The notes below the pieces were generated by a model that was given only the letters and a program-made list of their open reading frames with translations, ran no database searches and was not told where the DNA came from. 64,000 nt of DNA from Actinomycetospora soli (GTDB lineage: Bacteria; Actinomycetota; Actinomycetes; Mycobacteriales; Pseudonocardiaceae), in assembly GCF_021026295.1 (NCBI RefSeq), contig NZ_JAJNDA010000006.1:124001-188000 (forward strand), in the 5' to 3' direction. Positions 14,238 through 21,956 of this stretch are shown piece after piece. The number at the start of each line of letters is the position of its first letter. The first letter of the stretch is position 1. Both the position numbers and the translations under genes were made by a program.

Positions 14238-17200
14238 TCAGGCACTGCGCATGTCCGGCGCGAGGCCGGACGGTACGGCCCCGCCCCCGAGCAAGATCAC
14301 CGTCGCCGTCCCGTCGCGGGAGTTCAGCACGTACGCGTACTGCCCGTCGGCGCTGAACCGGACCCCGGTGGCCGCCGGCACCGGGATGTCCGACCGGGAG
14401 CCGTCGGCGAGGTCGATCACGACGATCGACCCGTCGTCGAGGGTGTCGCCGTAGCCCAGCAGGTAGGCGAATCGACCGTCGGGCGAGAACGCGACGTCGG
14501 TGGCGTAGGGCGGGCCGGTGAAGCTGGTGACCGTCCCGTCGGTACGGTCGATGACGGTGACCGTCGACCCCTCGCTGCTGCGGCCGCTCACCACGTAGGC
14601 GGAGCGTCCGTCCGGGCCGAAGGTGACCTGCCCGGGCCACTCGGCGGTGGGCACCGTCCACACGGTGTCCGTCGCGGTGTCCACGACCGTGACCTTCGGC
14701 TGCGCGCCGCCGCCCGCGTACACGTCGCCGTAGCTGGTGAAGAACGCCTGCCCGCCGTCCGGGCTGAACATCGGGAAACCCCCGCCCGGCCCGACCTCGA
14801 CCACCCGAGACTCGCCGCCGGCCGTGTCGAGCACGGTCACGGTGTCGTCGTACGCGCTCACGAACGCGACGCTGCTGTCCGGGCTGAAGGTCACAGCGCT
14901 CGCGTACCCCGGCCCCGTCAATCTGCGCACCGTGTCGTCCGCCGTGCTCACGAGGGTCAGGGCGGAACTCGCGCCGTCGCCGTAGCCGAGCACGTAGGCG
15001 TACGCCCCGTCCGGGGTGAACCCGAGGCGGCCATCGGCGGCAAGCGTCGTCACGGTGTCGTCGCCCGAGTCGATGATCGTGAGCCGCCCACCGTCGAGGA
15101 CGTAGAAGCGGCGGCCGCTGGGATCGAATCCCGGATTGCGGACGTAGCTGTAGTCGCGATCGGTGGTCTCGACGGCGCCCAGGAGCGTCCCGTGCTCGGT
15201 GTCGATCATCGTGACGGTGCCGTCGATCTGGTCGACCATGTAACCCCGCCGGCCGTCGGCGGAGAGTTGCATCGGCTGCGGGTCGGTGCCGAGCTCGATC
15301 GACGTCGCGGACAGGTCGAGGGTGTCGATGACGAAGAGTCGGTGCCGGCCGTCGTTCTGCGAGTCGACGAAGGCGTAGCGCGCTCCGGCCCCGAACTGGA
15401 TGTTCGTCGGATAGCCACCGACCGGGATGAGCGCGGCCACCGAGTCGTCGGCCACGTCGATCACCGTCACGGTGCCGTCGACGTACTGGTAATCGACGAC
15501 GTAGACATAGCGACCGTCTGGTCCCACGACCGGCTGCCCGTACCCGGGCACGCTGCCGATGACGGAGTGGTCGCCCGTGTCGATGATGACCGTGGTCCCG
15601 TCGGAGCTGCTCGGCATGTAGGCACGACGCCCGTCGGGGCTGAAGGTGAGGTACTGCGGCCTCGCCACCGCGATCGTCGTCGTGATGTCGCTACCAAGAT
15701 CCACGACGAAGACGCGGTCCCCGAGGTAGTCGCTCAGATAGGCGTACCGACCGTCGGGAGAGAAGTAGACGTCACCGTGGGTGCCCTCGGCCTCGAGGGT
15801 GGCGACGACGGTGTCCGTCGCGACCCCGATCACCGTGACGGTCGACGGACCGTCACGGAAGGAGGAGTCGTAGGTCGTGACGAAGGCGTGGCTGCCGTCC
15901 GGACTGAAGGTGAGCCCGTCCGCCGTTCCGGGCAGCGTGACCGTGCTGATGAGGGTGTTGCTGCCGGCGTCGATGATGGAGATGGTCGTGCCCGTGGACA
16001 TCGCCACCAGCGGTGAGACGTCGGTGGGGGCCGCGAGGGTCCTCGCCGCGGCGAGGACCGGCGCCTCGGTCGAGGCGTTCTGTCCGATGACGTAGATACG
16101 GGTGCCGTCCGGGCTCGTCACCAGCGACGAGGCGCCAGGGGCGACCGGGATGGCGGTGACGACCTCGGCGGGCCCAGGGTCGACCGGGGCGGTGACCACG
16201 ACCGGCAACGCCTCGCCCCGCCCGTCGGAGACAAGGACCGTGAAGGTGACGGTGTCGGGCCCGGGCGTACCGGCGGCGGCACGGCGGGCCGCGGAGGTCG
16301 GGGTGAAGGTGTACGAACCGGTCAGCGGGTCGACGCTCACTGCGCCGGCGGCGGGTTGCTCCGGCACTGTGAAGACCAGCTGGTCGCCGTCGAGGTCCTG
16401 CACGCCGAGGTTCCCGCTGACGACCCCGCTGCCGCGCTGGACGGAGGGGGCGGGCGTGGTCGTGGGCACCGACGGCGGGGTGTTCGCCGTCCTCGGCGCG
16501 ACGGTGATCGGGACGGTGACCCGGACGCCGTGCGGGCCGAAGAGCCGGTCCGCGAGCACCGGGTGTCGGGCCAGCACTCCGCGCAGCAGGTCGGTGTAGC
16601 GCGACAGCCCGGGGGCGCCCGGGGCGTCCCGGATCAGGACCGTGAAGGCGTCGGCGCCACCGGTCCGCGCGAGCTCCGGGCTCGGGGTGTAGACGAACGT
16701 CTCGTCCGCAGCCACGGCGACCTCCCCCTGGCTTGGAGGTGCGACGACGACGTAGGTCAGACGATCGCCGTCGGGGTCGGTCGCGTGGAGGTCGCCGACG
16801 ACCTGCCCCGTGCTGGTCGGAGCCTGCGTCGGGCTCGCGACGGGGCTCTGGTTGAACGGCGAGGCCCCGCGCCGGAAGAGCGCCCACTGCGCCACCAGCA
16901 GCATCCCCGACGGTGCGGCGGGCGCGGCCGGGGGCGGCGTGCCCTGCGGGCCCCGCGGGCCGGTCGGCACGACCCCCGCGAGCCCGAGCGCAACCCGGGT
17001 CAGCACGTTGCTCGCCACGGCCTCCGTCACCTGCGCCCGGGCCGGCGACAGGGGCGTCCGGGTCGAGCGAGCGGCGGGAGCAGTCGCGGGCGCGGGCAGG
17101 GCCGGTCGAGCGGCCTGCGCCGGCGCGCCAGTGGTCGCGGGCGTGTTACGGCTGCTCGGAGGCTCGACGACGGGCCCCACCGGCGGGTCGGCCGGCTTCG

Positions 17201-17807
17201 CCTCGGGCGCCGTGACGGGCCGCTCGACCTTCACAGGCGAGGCAGAAATCGGAGCCGCGGTCGTCGGACGCGCGGTCGGCGCCGACGACGGACTCGGCGA
17301 GCTGGTCGACTTCCTCGGCGCGGGTCCTCGCGTCGCCGACGGCACGGGATCCGTACGCTTCGGCGCGTTCGCCGGCTCGGGATCCGACTGGGCCCCGTCC
17401 CGACCTTCCTCCCTCGACTCGGACGCGCCCTGTCCGGACCCGCTCTCCCCCGACCCGCCATCGGACGAGGTCGAGTCCGATCCCGAACCGCCGCCGGTCG
17501 GCTCGGACGCCGCCGCGGCCTCTCCCTGGTCCCCGCCGTCGCCGGACGGGTCCTCTGCCACGAACGCGACGTCGCGGACGACGGTCACCGCCGCGGGGTC
17601 CGGCAGGGCCCACGCCTGCCCGCCGTGCAGGAGAACGCCGGCCCCGATCGCGAGGGCGATGGTCCCGTGCGCGGTGCGCGACCCGAGCACCATCCGACTG
17701 ACCCTGTGAGCCTTCGTCACCCGAGCCACGCGACGGCTCCTCGACGCCTCGAGCCTGCGCAGCGCGGTCCTCGACCTCACGACCTTCTTGACGACCTCTC
17801 CCCCCAT
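14238..17807 (-). CDS. large secreted protein: low-complexity stalk, two VCBS/Ig-like repeats, YVTN beta-propeller
   Basis: A 1189-residue exported protein. The N-terminus is long and basic before a hydrophobic segment ending GGQAWALPD, where cleavage is likely. Then about 230 residues rich in Gly, Ser, Pro and Ala, followed by two cadherin/VCBS-like units containing TDPDGDRLTYVV and QDLDGDQLVFTV with Ca-binding-type DPDGD loops. From about residue 590 a beta-propeller of short repeats marked by FSPDGRxAY and VTVIDTADDTV alternation (YVTN type) runs to the end; I count roughly fourteen blades' worth, enough for two propellers. No LPxTG tail is seen. The ATG lacks a good ribosome site; a GTG ten codons downstream is an alternative start. 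It probably acts on the cell surface in binding or adhesion. Confidence 0.85.
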   Translation of the reverse strand: MGGEVVKKVVRSRTALRRLEASRSRRVARVTKAHRVSRMVLGSRTAHGTIALAIGAGVLLHGGQAWALPDPAAVTVVRDVAFVAEDPSGDGGDQGEAAAASEPTGGGSGSDSTSSDGGSGESGSGQGASESREEGRDGAQSDPEPANAPKRTDPVPSATRGPAPRKSTSSPSPSSAPTARPTTAAPISASPVKVERPVTAPEAKPADPPVGPVVEPPSSRNTPATTGAPAQAARPALPAPATAPAARSTRTPLSPARAQVTEAVASNVLTRVALGLAGVVPTGPRGPQGTPPPAAPAAPSGMLLVAQWALFRRGASPFNQSPVASPTQAPTSTGQVVGDLHATDPDGDRLTYVVVAPPSQGEVAVAADETFVYTPSPELARTGGADAFTVLIRDAPGAPGLSRYTDLLRGVLARHPVLADRLFGPHGVRVTVPITVAPRTANTPPSVPTTTPAPSVQRGSGVVSGNLGVQDLDGDQLVFTVPEQPAAGAVSVDPLTGSYTFTPTSAARRAAAGTPGPDTVTFTVLVSDGRGEALPVVVTAPVDPGPAEVVTAIPVAPGASSLVTSPDGTRIYVIGQNASTEAPVLAAARTLAAPTDVSPLVAMSTGTTISIIDAGSNTLISTVTLPGTADGLTFSPDGSHAFVTTYDSSFRDGPSTVTVIGVATDTVVATLEAEGTHGDVYFSPDGRYAYLSDYLGDRVFVVDLGSDITTTIAVARPQYLTFSPDGRRAYMPSSSDGTTVIIDTGDHSVIGSVPGYGQPVVGPDGRYVYVVDYQYVDGTVTVIDVADDSVAALIPVGGYPTNIQFGAGARYAFVDSQNDGRHRLFVIDTLDLSATSIELGTDPQPMQLSADGRRGYMVDQIDGTVTMIDTEHGTLLGAVETTDRDYSYVRNPGFDPSGRRFYVLDGGRLTIIDSGDDTVTTLAADGRLGFTPDGAYAYVLGYGDGASSALTLVSTADDTVRRLTGPGYASAVTFSPDSSVAFVSAYDDTVTVLDTAGGESRVVEVGPGGGFPMFSPDGGQAFFTSYGDVYAGGGAQPKVTVVDTATDTVWTVPTAEWPGQVTFGPDGRSAYVVSGRSSEGSTVTVIDRTDGTVTSFTGPPYATDVAFSPDGRFAYLLGYGDTLDDGSIVVIDLADGSRSDIPVPAATGVRFSADGQYAYVLNSRDGTATVILLGGGAVPSGLAPDMRSA

Positions 17808-18000
17808 GGCGGTACACGAGGAGTGAAGGGCTAGAACCTTTCAGCCGCGTTTCAGCTTCGGAGACGCGTGCGGGCGCCACTCTGCGGGCCTGCCCTGCCA
17901 CGGACCGTGACATCTTGGAGGCAGAAGCCGGTGTCAGCCAGGCCGCGGGCTAGTGGTGTCCAGCAGAGTGGTCCTGTCGAATCGCGGCAACCTGCTATAG

Positions 18001-18015
18001 AGGTGTGACACACCT
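18001..18015 (+). promoter_or_regulatory. palindromic operator in front of the toxin-antitoxin pair
   Basis: AGGTGTG-A-CACACCT is a perfect 7-base inverted repeat with a one-base centre. It directly follows TGCTATAG (17993-18000), a possible -10 element, so a bound repressor would cover the transcription start. The strong Shine-Dalgarno AAGGAGGAA of the antitoxin follows 25 bases on. The antitoxin's own HTH is the likely ligand (inference). Confidence 0.55.
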
Positions 18016-18053
18016 GTGCGAACACGGGTGGAGGTCCGGAAGGAGGAACGCGC

Positions 18054-18746
18054 GTGACCACCCCAGCCGTGGAACAAGTTGCCCAGCTCGAGCGGCCGAT
18101 CTACGGCATGTCACAGGCCGCGCGCCTCCTCGGCCTGCGCACAGACGGACTGCGGCGGTGGATCGATGGCTACGAACACGCAGGGCGCGTCTACCCGCCG
18201 GTCATCCGTGAAGGTCGCACGCGCTCGGACATGGTCACGTGGGGCGAGTTCGTCGAGGCGGGCTACTTGCGTGAGTACCGCGCCAAGAAGGTGTCGCTGC
18301 AGTACCTGCGCCCGGTGATCGGGATCCTGCGACGCGAGCTCGGGGTCCGATATCCACTGGCCACGCTCCAGCCTTACACCTCAGGCAAGCAGCTCGCCCT
18401 CGAGGTGCAGAAGACGGTGGGGCTGGATCCTGCTCTGAGCATCGTCGTCCTGGGGCGCAACGGCGAGCTGCAGCTGACGGATGAAGCGGAGGCGTTCCTC
18501 GAGAAGGTCGAGTTCGCCGAGGGCGATGTCGCACGGCGGCTGTTCCCGTTGGGCCGCCGCGTTCCCGTCGTCCTCGATCCCGATGTCGGGTTCGGCGAGC
18601 CCACGGTTCTTCGCGGCGTGCGGACAGAGGTGCTCGCCGAGCTCATCGAGGCCGGAGAGGACCCGGAACGCATCGCCGAGGTCTACGACCTCACGACGGC
18701 CGAGGTCGATGCCGCAGTGAGTTTCGAAGCTCGTCAGGTCGCCTGA
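18054..18746 (+). CDS. antitoxin-type protein: MerR-like HTH plus DUF433
   Basis: A 230-residue cytoplasmic protein, GTG start with AAGGAGGAA upstream. Residues about 15-75 (MSQAARLLGLRTDGLRRWIDGY) form a MerR-like helix-turn-helix; the end (about 175-228) is a DUF433 domain: GEPTVLRGVRTEVLAELIEAGEDPERIAEVYDLT, shown in part as VLRGVRTEVLAELIEAG, the fold shared with VapB45-type antitoxins. The gene ten bases downstream encodes a PIN-like toxin, the usual partner. Role: neutralise the toxin and repress the operon through the palindrome at 18001-18015. Confidence 0.82.
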   Translation: MTTPAVEQVAQLERPIYGMSQAARLLGLRTDGLRRWIDGYEHAGRVYPPVIREGRTRSDMVTWGEFVEAGYLREYRAKKVSLQYLRPVIGILRRELGVRYPLATLQPYTSGKQLALEVQKTVGLDPALSIVVLGRNGELQLTDEAEAFLEKVEFAEGDVARRLFPLGRRVPVVLDPDVGFGEPTVLRGVRTEVLAELIEAGEDPERIAEVYDLTTAEVDAAVSFEARQVA

Positions 18747-18756
18747 ACCCCGCATC

Positions 18757-19179
18757 GTGCCCGTGCGGAGCCGAGTTCCACGGTGGTTCATGGACGAGAA
18801 CAGCCTGGGCGTGGCGAAGGCGCTGCAACACGTGCGGGGAGACCTCACCTGGCCCGGTGCACCGGGCGGCCCCGTGTCTCAGGGTGCGAGGGATGTTGAT
18901 TGGCTTCCGATCGTCGGCGCGCAAGGACTGATCGTCCTCACCCGCGACAAGAACATCCGCAAGCGACCTCATGAGCGCGCGCAGCTGGTCGCCCACGGGG
19001 TGAGGGCATGCTTCTTGACGAGCGGCGGTCAGCTCGCCCTGTTCGACCAGCTGCGTGTGTGGCTCCGATGGTGGGACGACATCGAGCGGCTGGCCGACAC
19101 CGAACCCGGTCCGTGGCTGGCGAGTGTCACTGCCAGCCAAGGCGTACGGCTGTTCGAGCAGGGGCGTGCGGAATCGTAG
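18757..19179 (+). CDS. PIN-like toxin (VapC45/DUF5615-like)
   Basis: A 140-residue protein, GTG at 18757 (a second GTG lies at 18763). WFMDENSLGVAKAL at the front supplies the first acidic residues of a PIN-like RNase active site, VDWLPIVGAQGLIVLTRDKNIR holds the second acidic cluster and the conserved TRDK, and the centre predicts alternating strand and helix. Length and order with an upstream DUF433 antitoxin match the type II toxin-antitoxin family of VapC45. Expected activity: metal-dependent RNA cleavage. It stops 20 bases from the converging ROK gene. Confidence 0.78.
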   Translation: MPVRSRVPRWFMDENSLGVAKALQHVRGDLTWPGAPGGPVSQGARDVDWLPIVGAQGLIVLTRDKNIRKRPHERAQLVAHGVRACFLTSGGQLALFDQLRVWLRWWDDIERLADTEPGPWLASVTASQGVRLFEQGRAES

Positions 19180-19199
19180 AGGCTCCGCGAAAAAACCGG

Positions 19200-20711
19200 T
19201 CACGGCCAGAGCGAGTCGGCGTCCCACTCCTGCGCCCGGACCTCCTCGACCCGCTCCACAGGTGGGGAGATGTAGCACTTGCACCGGCCCTTGCCGTGCT
19301 TGATGAAGCTGTCGACGACGCGCAGCCCGGCGCTCTCGGCCCCGAGGACCTTGAGGTCCTCGTCGCTCACATACCGCAGGCTGATGGGCAGTGCGTCCGC
19401 AGCCGGGTAGGACCTCTCGCGGATGACGTCGCCGGCAGTGGCCCAGTACCTGTGGCCCGCGAGATTCGAACGGTCGCGGAGGATCACGTCCTCGAACGCC
19501 TTGGGCAGGTAGACGACGAGCTGCTCAGGGTCGTGGATGGTGATCAGCGAGGACAACGCGATCCCCAACGCCTCGCCGGCGATCGCGAACACGTCGCTGA
19601 CCTGTCGGTCGTCGTCCGAGGTGTTGATCAGCTGCCTGATCGTCTCCGCCCTGCCCACCTGCGCCGCGATCCGTGCCGGCGGCGCGTAACAGTCCACGTG
19701 TCCACCGCGCTTGATCCCGCGCTCGTCGTCGCGGTCGGTGCAGGAGCACTCGGCCGCGAACCCGGCCTCGGCCCGTGTATCGGGGCCCTCCGTGGCTCGC
19801 GCCCGCGCCACGAGGTCGGAGCCGACGACGAGGTGCCCCACCTCGCCCGCCGCGCCTCGCGCACCGCGGTAGACGCGGTTGTTCACGACGACGCTCGAAC
19901 CGATCCCATCGGGGAAGACCGCCGCGACCACGGTGTCTCGGAACGGCTGGTCGGGCTGGAAGGTCTCGCGGACGGCGAGAAGGGCGGCATCGTTGTCCAC
20001 GACGACGGGGACGGCGGCTCCGCGGGCGAAACGAGCGAGCGTGCGGTCGGCGACCTGGTCGAGGCCATCGGCGATCTCCTGGCCCAGGTCGTGGCGACTC
20101 GCTTCCGGCACGGGCGAGAGCCGCACCTCGGTGCCGTCGACCACGTGCCCCGAGACGCTGACACCGACACCGAACAGGCGACGGCCGCGGAGCTCGCGAC
20201 GGTCGCTCATCGCTTTCACGACCCGCTCGACGACACCGTCGGCGATCGACCCCTTCTCCTCGACGACACCGGTGGGGGTGTCCTGGCACAGTCTTCGCCC
20301 GAGGAGATCGGTCACGGCGAGCATGATGCTCGCGCCCCCGGCCGGTAGGCGCCACACCGTCACCCCGACCACGAACCAGCGGTCGCCGCCGAGCAACAAC
20401 GGGATGGACGGACGGCCGGAGCCCTCCCGACGAGCCGCCTGCGGCACGACCAACCGGTAGGGGTCCGCGAGGGCCTTGACGGCGCGGCTCGCCACGTCCT
20501 GGGAGATGCGCTTCGGACGACGGAGTTGGTAGCCGGCGGCGACCTCGCTCGCCGACGGCAGGCGCTCTTCCTCACGCAGGACGAGCAGGCGTTTGACGAC
20601 GTCGGCGACGCGCTCACGGCCGACACGGCCGTCCTCCAGCGCTGCGTACAGCGCTTCGAAGCCCTCGTGGGCTCGGACCAGTTGTGGCGGTAGCGCGCGG
20701 GACGGGGGCAC
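19200..20711 (-). CDS. ROK-family transcriptional regulator or sugar kinase-like protein
   Basis: A 503-residue protein, GTG start with AAGGAG eight bases upstream. An N-terminal region of about 100 residues has a winged-helix-like pattern (LPSASEVAAGYQLRRPKRIS), which makes it a regulator of the NagC/Mlc kind. The ROK part has GVGVSVSGHV, VVVDNDAALLAV and ARGAAGEVGHLVVG. The zinc site is unusual: where the family has CxCGxxGC this protein has ECSCTDRD followed 12 residues later by HVDCYA. An extra C-terminal 120 residues end with CKCY. A palindrome in front of the gene (20751-20762) may be its operator. Ligand unknown. Confidence 0.82.
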   Translation of the reverse strand: MPPSRALPPQLVRAHEGFEALYAALEDGRVGRERVADVVKRLLVLREEERLPSASEVAAGYQLRRPKRISQDVASRAVKALADPYRLVVPQAARREGSGRPSIPLLLGGDRWFVVGVTVWRLPAGGASIMLAVTDLLGRRLCQDTPTGVVEEKGSIADGVVERVVKAMSDRRELRGRRLFGVGVSVSGHVVDGTEVRLSPVPEASRHDLGQEIADGLDQVADRTLARFARGAAVPVVVDNDAALLAVRETFQPDQPFRDTVVAAVFPDGIGSSVVVNNRVYRGARGAAGEVGHLVVGSDLVARARATEGPDTRAEAGFAAECSCTDRDDERGIKRGGHVDCYAPPARIAAQVGRAETIRQLINTSDDDRQVSDVFAIAGEALGIALSSLITIHDPEQLVVYLPKAFEDVILRDRSNLAGHRYWATAGDVIRERSYPAADALPISLRYVSDEDLKVLGAESAGLRVVDSFIKHGKGRCKCYISPPVERVEEVRAQEWDADSLWP

Positions 20712-21018
20712 TCAGCGGCTCCTTGCTCGACGCTGTGACTCTACGGAACGGTTCGGCCGAACTTGGCGTCGCGTTACAAAGAAGAGCTCGGTCTGCGGTC
20801 ACGACGACTCGTACTATTCGGTAACCAGCTCGACGTGACGCTTGTATGTACCAGCGTAAAAAGCTAGCTTCGCTGCTCAAGCGCAGGTTCGGGCGTGGCG
20901 TGGACGCCCGAGGAGCAGGCTCTGCGCCTGCCGCTCCCCGAGCCCGGGACAGCGGCGCCGCCCCCGACTCCCGCGCGAGGCCGCGCCGCCCTCGCCACCG
21001 GAGAGCCAGGAGAATCCC
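20712..21018. other. divergent intergenic region (307 bp)
   Basis: Lies between the ROK gene (minus) and the 21019 gene (plus), so it holds both promoters. Besides the palindrome at 20751-20762, its right half (about 20880-20995) is GC-rich and shows no clear coding signal; a 60-codon frame opening at 20846 is arginine-rich and lacks a ribosome site. AGGAG six bases before 21019 serves the next gene. Confidence 0.5.
20751..20762. promoter_or_regulatory. 12-bp palindrome upstream of the ROK gene
   Basis: GTTCGGCCGAAC reads the same on both strands and lies 40 bases in front of the ROK start, where a promoter is expected. Such a symmetric site fits a dimeric winged-helix repressor and autoregulation. 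Confidence 0.45.
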
Positions 21019-21597
21019 ATGGCCGTGATCGGAACCGACCCGCCACCGAACATCCGGGATAGGGGCGAAAGCCCCGAGGAGCCCCGACGGTTCCCGTGGT
21101 TGACCTGGACGACCGCGCTGTTCGTGCTCCTCGGAGCCCTGTTCGGCGCCGTGGGGACCGCCACCACCAACCTGCCCGCGATCCTGGGTGCCGTGGCCGG
21201 GACCAGTGCGGCCGCGACGTCCGTGCACTTCACCGCGCCCGACTCCCCGTCGGTGCCGGCCGAGAACGTGATCCCGCGCGGGACCTCGACGGGGATCGGG
21301 CCGACGGACGTCATCTGGTTGGTCACCCAGAAGGTCGGCGACAACTCCTTCCAGCCCCAGGTTCTGCCGTGCACGGTCGCGGCCGACGGCGACTGGACCT
21401 GCCCCGCCACCTTCATCGGCAACAAGGACACCGACCGCGGGCAGGTCTTCGACCTCGTGCTGTACCGCGTCGACGGGCGCGCCGTGACGGCCTTCCTCAA
21501 CTACGACCGGACGAGGCCGGAGGGGACCTACCGGGGCCTGGCGCAGATGCCCGACGGGGCACAGGAACTCGGCCGCATCGAGGTGGTGCGCAACTGA
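21019..21597 (+). CDS. single-pass membrane protein, unknown function
   Basis: A 192-residue protein with AGGAG six bases before the ATG. A proline-rich cytoplasmic start, one or two hydrophobic segments (about 28-70), and an exported domain of about 115 residues beginning TDVIWLVTQKVG with two cysteines (VLPCTV and WTCPAT) that could pair. I do not recognise the family. A strong hairpin follows nine bases after the stop, so it is a single-gene unit. Confidence 0.65.
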   Translation: MAVIGTDPPPNIRDRGESPEEPRRFPWLTWTTALFVLLGALFGAVGTATTNLPAILGAVAGTSAAATSVHFTAPDSPSVPAENVIPRGTSTGIGPTDVIWLVTQKVGDNSFQPQVLPCTVAADGDWTCPATFIGNKDTDRGQVFDLVLYRVDGRAVTAFLNYDRTRPEGTYRGLAQMPDGAQELGRIEVVRN

Positions 21598-21605
21598 GCA
21601 CGACC

Positions 21606-21650
21606 GGCCGTTCCCGACGAGGCCGTGCGACGGCGTCGTCGGGACCGGCC
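21606..21650 (+). terminator. long hairpin after the 21019 gene
   Basis: GGCCGTTCCCGACGA pairs with TCGTCGGGACCGGCC (one mismatch), and the loop has an inner GCCGT/ACGGC stem. Starts nine bases after the stop codon. Confidence 0.75.
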
Positions 21651-21685
21651 CGTTGCAGTCCACACCGCCGAGAGAGGGAGCAATT

Positions 21686-21904
21686 GTGACCGTATGGCCG
21701 GGGTGCACGAGCGGGAAGATGGGCTGGCCGGACCAGGTCGAGGCCGAGCGCGCCCTGCGCTCCGCCGTCCACTGGCGCCGCCGCAACCCGGGTCGAGGAC
21801 GGACCCCTGGGCGGGTGGAGAAGACGGTGTACCTGTGCAAGGCCTGCCGCTGGTGGCACCTGAGCTCGCGGACGGGCAAGCAGCGCCGCAGCGACTACCG
21901 CTGA
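21686..21904 (+). CDS. small zinc-ribbon-like protein
   Basis: A 72-residue protein. The GTG at 21686 is preceded by GAGAGGGAG; a frame opening at 21653 would overlap the terminator region and is less likely. The sequence has an early Cys (WPGCTSGKMG), an Arg-rich middle and the pair YLCKACRWWHLSS near the end, a pattern seen in many short actinobacterial and phage proteins with a CxxC knuckle. Function unknown. Confidence 0.6.
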   Translation: MTVWPGCTSGKMGWPDQVEAERALRSAVHWRRRNPGRGRTPGRVEKTVYLCKACRWWHLSSRTGKQRRSDYR

Positions 21905-21956
21905 GCGTGCTTCCCCACCACGCTGCACCGGCCGGCCGAGACGTCGAGCGCCCGAC

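Noticed and set aside
20846-21028. 60-codon frame opening MYQRKKLASLLKRRF
   Set aside because: No ribosome site; the remainder is low-complexity Arg/Pro and overlaps the start of the 21019 gene.
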